Positions 11,850 through 19,900 of a stretch of 22,783 nucleotides of DNA are shown in pieces. The position numbers and the translations under genes were made by a program. How positions within the stretch are numbered: position 1 is the stretch's first letter; each line of letters opens with the position of its first letter. This stretch comes from a virus, in the IMG/VR virus record IMGVR_UViG_3300025085_000205, positions 1 through 22,783 of that record, one strand, 5' to 3'. The notes under the pieces are model-generated. The model saw nothing but the letters and a program-made list of their open reading frames with translations. It was not told the origin of the DNA and did not search any database.

Positions 11850-13197
11850 TTCCGTATCTTTCAGTGTATGCTTTAATGAATTTACCTTTGCCAAAATGAG
11901 GAATACCATTGGTAGTTCCTGTAGCAATCTTCCTCAAACTACCATCACCATTCTGCCCCATAGCAACAATACGTTGAAGGATTTCTTCTTTAGTAATATC
12001 GTCATCTGAGCGAACACGAATGTAATTATGAGAAGAAGATTTCTCATAATCTAACCACGGTTTTCCATCAGCATTCTTTTCACCGGGCAAGAATACTTTA
12101 CCAGATGCTCCACCACCATCTCCACCGACAAAAATATCAGCATCATATCGGTTCTCATACTTAAGAAACTCGATATGTGGGTGATGCTTGTATTCAGGAT
12201 CTAATTCACGTTGCTTCTCACCAATCTTCCACTCTTGAATACAAGCATCGATACTAGCAGCAAAATCATTATCAGCACAATCTTTAGTACTTACAATCTC
12301 AAGATCTCGATCGATTTTATTAAAGTTATCAGAACCTTGCTTCACAGATTTAGGAAGCACGAGAATAATTTGTCCCTTCTTAGCACGAATACGATCAGCA
12401 GAATTATTCAAAAACTTAAGTGCCAATCTACCACCTTTACCATAAGGAGGATTACCAATAACAGCATCAAAATCCATATCGTTGTATTCTTCTTCGGTAA
12501 TTTTAGTAATATTATCAGGAACATTTGCCATTCCTGAAGGATTCATATCATAATCTTTGTCAGTGTAGATATTTGTATATCCCTTTTTAGACAACGTGAT
12601 AGAAAAATGTCCAAAGGCATCTTGTGGAATATAAATCATAGCATCTTTTGCCAGATTTTTCAACTTATCAATAATTTCTACTACGAGATGCAATTTAGGA
12701 GCACGAATTGCTTCAGGATTCTTCTCCTTAATCAGTTTTTTATGAGATTCTGGGGTGAATCCGAAAACTTTTTCTTGCTCATAAAATCTTTCATTGAGTT
12801 CGATTAGTTCTTTTTTAAGAAAAGAAATAAACTCGGAATAAGATGTAATCCACAAAGGTGCTTCTACAACTTCTGATGAACCTCCAAGAGTTGATTTCCT
12901 ACAACCAGCAGCAAATAGTGCTGAACGAACATAATGATCTGTTAGGTCGACATGACAATCAAGATAATCATCAGCAACAACTTCCTCTGGAAGATGTGAA
13001 TAATCTCTATCATCAAACCTTTTGAATCCTCGCTCTGCTTTTGTCATACCAACAAATGCACATATAGGATATTCACCCAGTTCAATCAATCTCTTGATTG
13101 ATTTCTGCATATGAAAGTAAATCCTAGTATGCTTCGTATCTACTGGATTTCTATAGAAAGGATCTTCGACGTGAATAGCATCCATTAGACCATTCAT
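11839..13197 (-). CDS. Adenine-methyltransferase-like protein with NPPY motif (452 aa)
   Basis: NPPY at residues 249-252 in DFDAVIGNPPYGKGG is the catalytic motif IV of N6-adenine methyltransferases, followed by GQIILVLPKSV, typical of the strand after it. Before it, IYIPQDAFGHFSITLSKKGY sits where motif I should be, but the first Asp and the central Gly of DPxxGxG are replaced, so SAM binding is doubtful. The N-terminal 180 residues match nothing I recognise; the C-terminal 150 could hold target recognition. DNA modification, alone or with the following 135-residue protein, is the likely role. A consensus promoter at 13236-13264 drives it. Confidence 0.75.
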   Translation of the reverse strand: MNGLMDAIHVEDPFYRNPVDTKHTRIYFHMQKSIKRLIELGEYPICAFVGMTKAERGFKRFDDRDYSHLPEEVVADDYLDCHVDLTDHYVRSALFAAGCRKSTLGGSSEVVEAPLWITSYSEFISFLKKELIELNERFYEQEKVFGFTPESHKKLIKEKNPEAIRAPKLHLVVEIIDKLKNLAKDAMIYIPQDAFGHFSITLSKKGYTNIYTDKDYDMNPSGMANVPDNITKITEEEYNDMDFDAVIGNPPYGKGGRLALKFLNNSADRIRAKKGQIILVLPKSVKQGSDNFNKIDRDLEIVSTKDCADNDFAASIDACIQEWKIGEKQRELDPEYKHHPHIEFLKYENRYDADIFVGGDGGGASGKVFLPGEKNADGKPWLDYEKSSSHNYIRVRSDDDITKEEILQRIVAMGQNGDGSLRKIATGTTNGIPHFGKGKFIKAYTERYGNGH

Positions 13198-13202
13198 AAT
13201 GT

Positions 13203-13216
13203 AGTTAGAGCTAACT
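13203..13216 (-). promoter_or_regulatory. Inverted repeat between promoter and start codon
   Basis: AGTTAG and CTAACT flank two bases. The element lies five bases before the ATG at 13197 and within the predicted leader. It could be an operator, or its RNA could cover the start, which lacks a Shine-Dalgarno sequence. Autoregulation of modification genes by such sites is common, but here it is inference. Confidence 0.35.
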
Positions 13217-13235
13217 CTTCAACCTTAACAAAGGC

Positions 13236-13264
13236 ACTCTAGCAAGAACAGAGCACCTTGTCAA
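13236..13264 (-). promoter_or_regulatory. Sigma70-type promoter
   Basis: The minus strand has a perfect TTGACA (13259-13264), a 17-base spacer and TAGAGT (13236-13241) with TGC before the -10. This is the best match to host consensus in the window. It lies just after the stop of the tail gene ending at 13273 and drives the methyltransferase pair, so these genes can be expressed independently of late tail transcription. Confidence 0.75.
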
Positions 13265-13272
13265 GCCCCCTA

Positions 13273-16200
13273 TTAGTGCAGATCTACAAATGATCCACTT
13301 GCCTTCACTTGCAATTTATTTGTAGTTATGTTATAAATGACTGAACCATCTGGAATACCACCAGCAGTATTCATTGTATTTCTGTTAGTAGTTGTCATTT
13401 GTGGGAAAGCAATTGCTTCAAAATCAGAACTGTTTGCTGCTACAGTAACAATACCAACATAACTATCTTCACTGTTTGCTGTAGCAAGTCCAACTTTTAA
13501 TCTGTTTTCTGGTTTAGAGAAGAACAATCCACCAATAACTTGTGTTCCACTACCAGATGGTAATGTTGGATCAGACATAGTTGCATTACTAGTGGTATTG
13601 ATCATAGTTGTAATCGTTTGCTGTGATAATGAAGGAACAATCATAGGACTGTTACATGCTCCAAGATCAAATGCACTACGTGGAACGTATGTGTTGATTC
13701 CAACCTTATATTCATGTTGCCATGAATATTCTGCTTCTGGTCTCCCTTTCTTAAGAGTTGGAACTGAAGGATCATTAATACTATGCACAAAAATGCATGA
13801 TCCACCATCATCTCCAACAACTGACATATTACCCGTATGAGATAATTCGCCATATGATACTGGGCTGAGATTGCCTATGGTAGCCAGATTTCTTTCATCA
13901 GAAGGTAAGACGTTTGTACCAATACCTAATACTCCAGCATTACCATCATGAGCAACTATTACAGTATTACTTATACTTGCGGAACCCAATATAGTTAAGG
14001 TATCGCCTGCTGCATCTGTAAGAGTATCTTGTGCATCTGTGCCGATTGTTCCGCCAACTAATAAGGTTGCAATACCGACAGTAATCTTTAAATCATCAGA
14101 ATTAATAATTGATGAATTTAAAGTTGCAAATGTACTGACTCCAGTTGAATTAATATTGCCATCAATATTTGAATTAAATGGGACATTTGAACTTCCCAAA
14201 GTAACTTGATTTGCACCAGAACCAATAGTCAATATTCCAGTAATCACAGCATCATTAGAAACCAAAAGATCTCCAACAACATCCAATTCTTTTGTTGGTG
14301 CTGGGTTATTAATACCAACTAATTCATCATGAGTTATGTGTAATATTTCATTGCCACTAATTAAAACTTTAAAATTACTTGAAGTATTAATTCCACTTCC
14401 AGTTGCGAGATCAATTGAAATATCTCCACCAGAATCCTTATTTGATATGTTAAAATTAGTTCCATCATAATTGATAGTTGAACTATCATCAGTATTTCCA
14501 ATGTCACTTGCGAAAACAATTTTACTATTTCCAGTTTCTGAAATTAATTCTAGATCAGCATCATTATACTTTACAACCTGAATAGCAGATGATGGTGCTG
14601 ATGTTCCAATACCAATACTTTGATCAGATGAAATGATGGTAAATGAAGTGCTTCCTGATCCAACAAATACGTTGTTAGTGATATCAACTGTGGATAAAGA
14701 TAATCCAGCGCCAATAATAACTCTATCTTCTGCAGAATTTAAAACTAGTTCACCAGATCTAGTATCAATTGTATTTGCAACTGATCCAATTCTTATTTCA
14801 TCAATAAATGCCTGAGAAAATGCATTATTACTATCTCCAATAGGATGAGTTTTATCAGTATTTGGTAAGACCGAGTCACTGAATGTTACAACACCAACTG
14901 GAAAAAAGTTTGTAATTATAACACTACCATATGGTGCTGTTAATTCTAAATTCCCAGATTCTGCTCTAATTTCTTGGTCTGATCCAACACCAACTCTAAT
15001 ATTATCAACATAAAGTTCAGAATATCTAAGAGATGAAGAACCAAGAGGCACTGTTTGATCTACAGTTGGTGATAATGAAGTAATTGCATTTATATTGGTA
15101 ACATTTAATGATGTTAGTGTAGTAACACCCGTAACATTTAAATCATCCTGAACAATAACTGTTCCTTGAGTAGAATCAATTAATAAAGAACCTTCTCTAG
15201 TTGATATTTTATTAGAAGCAGCAGCACCCACTGTTACTTCATTTAAGAATGCTTCTGCAAATGCAGTTCCAACTGAACCGATACCACTAGATTTATCTGA
15301 ACTTGGAGTAAATTCTGTATTAGTAGTAATAGTATCAATATTTAATGCTGTTAGTGTTGTAACACCTGTAACATTTAGATCATCTTGTATGATAACTGTT
15401 CCTTGAGTAGAATCTAAGATTAGAGATTCACTTCTAGTAGAAACTGTATTTGATGAAGCAGAACCAACTGTTATTTCTCCAATAAATCCCTGTGAGAAAG
15501 CATTATTATTTGCTCCAAGAGCAGCATTTTTATCAGCATCAGGTGCTATAGATGTATCAACAACTATAGAAGAAGATGTTACGTCGCCTGTAACTGTAAC
15601 ATTACTACCAATATTTGCTGTTCCAGATACTATCAAGTTATCATCAATGGTGGTTGTTCCACCAGCAGAATCAATGATTAAATTGCCGGAAGTAGTATCA
15701 ATTTCATTATTATCGGTAATTCCAATTTGAATATTATCAATAGTTGCACCAGCACTTGCATCAATTGCTCCTGCAAAAGTTGATACTCCACTAGTTGTTA
15801 ATTTCTGTACTACAATTTCAGTTGCAGTGATGTCTGTAATTGTAGAGATACCAATTGTTGCATCTGATGCAGATACACTAGTTAGTGTCGATACACCAAG
15901 AATAGATGAATGTCGAGAAACTTGAAAATCACCAACTACTGTTGCACCAACTCCAGTAGTTTCAAATCTCTTAGTATTATCGTAATATAGTGCAGCAGAT
16001 CCATCAATGTTAAAATCTGCCATAGATTCCGAAGAACCATTTTTAATAAACACTCCACCATCAGATGATGAAATATTTAAATTGCCAGTTCCAGTATCGC
16101 TAATATATGAATTGCTTCCATCATGATATATTTGTAAATCTTCATCGGTTCCGATATATATCTTCTTATCATCAATTAAATATACACTTCCGGCAAGTCC

Positions 16201-16965
16201 AACATTACCAATAAAAGTAGAGACTCCAAGTGTAGTCACACCAATAACATTTAAGTTATTAGATACTGTTGTATCGGTTGCCGATAATGTGGTAATAGTT
16301 CCTGTGGTGGAATTAATGGTGGCAATAGTGCCAACACCACTAATAACGAGATTTGTTGCCCCAATCTCATCTAATCCAGAAAAAGATGATGGAAGTCTTT
16401 CACTATCTAAATTTCCTGATGTAATATTATCTGCTGTAATTCCAGTAATACCTAAACCAGAACCAATAAATGATGATGCAGTTATAATACCAGTCGTTCT
16501 AATATTTCCTCGTGTGGAATCAATTCCAACACCAAAATGAAGAGGATTATCTGGATTTCCACCAACTTGGAAAGTTTGTATTGGATTTGTGGTCCCCACA
16601 CCAACCGGACCAACATTGTAGATACTGGTATATCCAAGACCAGGATCCACATCAACCCATTGTGATGTTGGAAGATTTTCTAGGAATGTAGCATCTCCTA
16701 TAAAAGTAGTTGCACTTATAATACCATTTTGTGCGGATATTGTAATCCCAGTTCCAATATGAATTTCATCTGCAAAAGTTGATATACCAGAAACAAATAA
16801 ATTGCTGGTAGTTACAATTCCAGTAACATCAATCTTTCCACGAACATCTAGATCTGCTCGTGGAATTGTTGTGCCAATACCAACCAGATTGCCCCTGACG
16901 ATCAGATCATCAACATCAACCTGAACACCATTCCTAAAGTTAAATGACTTATTATAATTGGGCAT
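13273..16965 (-). CDS. Repeat-built tail fibre-like structural protein (1230 aa)
   Basis: The start MPNYNKSFNFRNGVQVDVDD is preceded by GAAGGG and a late-promoter-like box. The protein is Ser, Thr, Gly, Ile and Val-rich with very few cysteines and is built of repeated strands such as DLNVTGVTTLT and GNLIIDSAGGTTTIDDN, as in trimeric beta-helical fibres. Modules of about 79 residues repeat with near identity at 15110-15560. A YHDGSNSYISDTGTG module near residue 279 also occurs twice in the upstream tail protein. The end (AFPQMTTTNRNTMNTAGGIP) has no S74 domain. It is most likely a virion fibre or baseplate-associated protein; the exact position in the virion is unknown. Confidence 0.82.
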   Translation of the reverse strand: MPNYNKSFNFRNGVQVDVDDLIVRGNLVGIGTTIPRADLDVRGKIDVTGIVTTSNLFVSGISTFADEIHIGTGITISAQNGIISATTFIGDATFLENLPTSQWVDVDPGLGYTSIYNVGPVGVGTTNPIQTFQVGGNPDNPLHFGVGIDSTRGNIRTTGIITASSFIGSGLGITGITADNITSGNLDSERLPSSFSGLDEIGATNLVISGVGTIATINSTTGTITTLSATDTTVSNNLNVIGVTTLGVSTFIGNVGLAGSVYLIDDKKIYIGTDEDLQIYHDGSNSYISDTGTGNLNISSSDGGVFIKNGSSESMADFNIDGSAALYYDNTKRFETTGVGATVVGDFQVSRHSSILGVSTLTSVSASDATIGISTITDITATEIVVQKLTTSGVSTFAGAIDASAGATIDNIQIGITDNNEIDTTSGNLIIDSAGGTTTIDDNLIVSGTANIGSNVTVTGDVTSSSIVVDTSIAPDADKNAALGANNNAFSQGFIGEITVGSASSNTVSTRSESLILDSTQGTVIIQDDLNVTGVTTLTALNIDTITTNTEFTPSSDKSSGIGSVGTAFAEAFLNEVTVGAAASNKISTREGSLLIDSTQGTVIVQDDLNVTGVTTLTSLNVTNINAITSLSPTVDQTVPLGSSSLRYSELYVDNIRVGVGSDQEIRAESGNLELTAPYGSVIITNFFPVGVVTFSDSVLPNTDKTHPIGDSNNAFSQAFIDEIRIGSVANTIDTRSGELVLNSAEDRVIIGAGLSLSTVDITNNVFVGSGSTSFTIISSDQSIGIGTSAPSSAIQVVKYNDADLELISETGNSKIVFASDIGNTDDSSTINYDGTNFNISNKDSGGDISIDLATGSGINTSSNFKVLISGNEILHITHDELVGINNPAPTKELDVVGDLLVSNDAVITGILTIGSGANQVTLGSSNVPFNSNIDGNINSTGVSTFATLNSSIINSDDLKITVGIATLLVGGTIGTDAQDTLTDAAGDTLTILGSASISNTVIVAHDGNAGVLGIGTNVLPSDERNLATIGNLSPVSYGELSHTGNMSVVGDDGGSCIFVHSINDPSVPTLKKGRPEAEYSWQHEYKVGINTYVPRSAFDLGACNSPMIVPSLSQQTITTMINTTSNATMSDPTLPSGSGTQVIGGLFFSKPENRLKVGLATANSEDSYVGIVTVAANSSDFEAIAFPQMTTTNRNTMNTAGGIPDGSVIYNITTNKLQVKASGSFVDLH
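15110..15560 (-). repeat. Tandem 237-bp repeats in the 1230-aa tail gene
   Basis: Two consecutive copies each encode a start-conserved block with DDLNVTGVTTLT followed by a stretch ending in a TSTRE or STRSE turn and LILDSTQGTVIIQ. Matching bases are offset by 237 (for example aacacc at 15124 and 15361), i.e. 79 codons in frame. A more diverged unit precedes them (from about 14760). In-frame period and retained coding point to duplication with selection for the fibre fold. Confidence 0.7.
15653..15684. repeat. 32-bp exact repeat shared with neighbouring tail gene (copy 1)
   Basis: These 32 bases recur exactly at 18404-18435 in the other tail gene. They encode part of NLIIDSAGGTTT. The flanks differ at synonymous sites, so the copies are related modules, likely homogenised by recombination. 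Confidence 0.75.
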
Positions 16966-16981
16966 TTCCCTTCTTTTTAGT

Positions 16982-16989
16982 TATTTATC
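16982..16989 (-). promoter_or_regulatory. Late-promoter-like box (GATAAATA)
   Basis: GATAAATA directly follows the stop of the upstream tail gene and differs in one base from the T4-type late element TATAAATA. It lies 17 bases upstream of the ATG at 16965, with GAAGGG in between. The -10 to start distance is rather short, so it is tentative. Confidence 0.35.
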
Positions 16990-19900
16990 TCATAATTTAT
17001 TTTCTAGATCTTTAACTTTCAGATTCAGTTCCTTAATTGCTTCAATGAGAAGTGGAATAAGTCTTTCATAACGAACTGCTTTATATCCATCATCCCTAGT
17101 AGTAACAATACCAGGTAATCCAAGTGCCTCAACTTCTTGTGCAATAACACCAGTATCAGCGCCATCATGTGAAGATGCTTCATTCCAATCATAGGTGTTT
17201 CCACTGATACCCATAATCTTATTGAGAGGATTATCAATAACTTTAATGTTATTCTTTAATCTTTCATCAGATGAATGGAATGCAATGATATCACCACTAA
17301 CTCTCAATTCGCCAGTAATGTAAGCACCCGCACTAATCGTTTGGATTCTTATACTATTGTTGTGGAATAGTTCTACTCCACCATCTTTGAAGCAGTTGAT
17401 ATATTTTTCATTGCCAGTGAAAGAACTAAGTGTAAGGAAATTTTGTGCCCTTAAGAACAATCCACCAGTTCCCGAATCATCAATATATGAATTGGAACCA
17501 TCATGGAAGAGGCGTAAATCATTACTATTACCAAACGTTGCTTGTTCGTTATCATTTAAATGTAATCCATTTGCAGTGATAGTGTCATTAACATTTAAAG
17601 CATTTTGAATAGTAACAGCATCTAATGTTGTATTACCGTCAACATCAAAATTGCCATCAACGGTCATATTACCATTAACACCAACACCACCATCAACTTG
17701 TAGAGCACCAGTATTTGGATTTCCAATAGTGTTGCTAGTTGTATCAGTTATGCGTGTAACACCACCAATAGTAGTATTGCCGTTATCGGTATCAACAATA
17801 AACTGAGTTACATTACTGCCATTTCTAATTGTAAAGTTCTCATTAGAACCTTGAACAAACAAACTGTCATTGATAATAGTTTGACCACCAACGGTAAAAG
17901 TACCCGCAACTGTTCCACTTCCATCAACAGTCAGAGTATCAATCTTAGCAGTTCCATCAATGTAAAGATTTCTCCATTCTAAAGTAGATGCACCTAAATC
18001 TCTTGCACTATCAGTAGAAGGAACTAGGTGACTATCAAACCTACCTGTAGCAGTAATAGTATCACCAGTTGCATTGCCAAGATTTACACTACCATTCAGA
18101 TTAGTAGTGCCAGCAACAGTTAATGTTCCTGAAATATCAACATTATCATTGATGTCTATTGTTCCACCAGCAGAATTAAGAATCAGATTTCCAGTTGCAG
18201 TATCAATTCTATTATCATTATTTCCATTAGCAATTCTAATTTCACCGATGTGTGCTTCGGAGAATGGTCGTGCTGCTGTTCCAACATAGGCACCCTCATC
18301 AGCATCTGGGATGATGCCAACATTAACAGTGATAACATCACCGAATGAAGTAGTTCCATTTACATTGAATGTGCCAGTAACTATAAGATTGTCATCAATT
18401 GTAGTTGTTCCACCAGCAGAATCAATGATTAAATTACCGGTGCGAGTATCAATTTCACTGTCACCAGTATCGGCAATTCTAATATTACCAATATGTGCTT
18501 CAGAGAATCTTAGAGATGATGTTCCGAGATATGCACCCAGATTAACATCAGGAATGAATCCTGAAGTCGAATTTGTTTCACCAGTAATAGTGACACCTGT
18601 AGCAGATGTTTCTAATTTCTTATTATTATCATGATAAAGTTCTACTGATCCATCATCATTTACGACGATACTATCTTCACCATTTCTGGCTTGGATATAG
18701 ATATTTGAATTATCATTAGTGCCATCGTTTCTAAGGTATAAATCTCCAGTTTCATTATCAATGAAACCATTGGAACCATTATGATAAATTTCTAAATCAC
18801 CATCAGCTCCAGCAGGGGGTGTTGATCCGAATAGTGCTTTTACACTATCCTCATGTCTTGTGTTTGACTTGAATGTAGTTAAACCAATAACGTTTAGATT
18901 GTTATCTAAAGTAGTATCAAGGTTTACACGGAAGTTATCTTCAATCCTAACTTCAGTTCCATATCCAACAGCACCAGCATCAGTATCATTCTCGTTTCTT
19001 ACACCAAGAATTAAATCACCAGTAATACCACGGATGGTTCTATCCGCTTCTTCAGTGCCACCTGCAACACCTTCAGTTCCGATACCAATACCTGCTGCCC
19101 AAACACCCGACCATTCATGACCAAGTTTTCCTAAGAAGGCACCTTCTTTTACATCAGCAAATAATCCACTATTGAATTGAACACCACCAGTAAATCTGGC
19201 AGTTCCACCAACACCAAGATCTCCACAAATATTGACATTCTTTTGAACACCAATTCCACCTTGAGTTACAATTGCACCAGTTGTGCAAGAAGTTGATTGT
19301 GTATCATTCTTAGATATAAGTCGTCCTGTAAGAATTAAATTATCAGTTAGTTTTAATTCATCATTAATAATAACGTTCTCGTTAAAGGTAACAGGACCAT
19401 CAAACTGAGATAAGATTTGGTTAGAACTTCCACCTTCAACAAGAATTCTTTCTTTAACAATAACCTCGTCAAATACAACTGATAATCTGGAAGGATCCTG
19501 ACCAGTGATAGTTGGGATGGGAATATCAAATGTTTGTTGCTTACCCGAGGAAGCAGAATACTTAGTATTACCAATGAAGAAATCACCATCACTGTTCATA
19601 CCAGTATAAACAACCTGACCAGCAGATTTTTCTTGTGACTGAGCAAGGAAATCTTCTCTTTCACTAAGTGTTCTTACTTGAACTTGTGGAAGTGATGTTG
19701 AATAGTTACCAGGACCATATCCAAGATACTCAAAGGTATGTCCAGAAGCACGAAGAATTGAAGGTCTGCGAAGTTCTGTTGCTAATGGTTTGATCTTTTT
19801 GACCATTGAGTTTTGAGAATGTTCTGCTTTCTGTGTGCCAAGATATGCACGAATCGCAGAAATCTCGTTAGTTCCAGAACCAGTAAGAGTGCTACTTGCA

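Noticed and set aside
13641-13853. Second minus-strand frame inside the 1230-residue tail gene
   Set aside because: Shadow in another frame of the main gene, no ribosome-binding site, hydrophobic random-like composition.
15110-16140. Repeats as possible CRISPR array
   Set aside because: Units are in-frame 237-bp coding repeats without spacer structure or short direct repeats.
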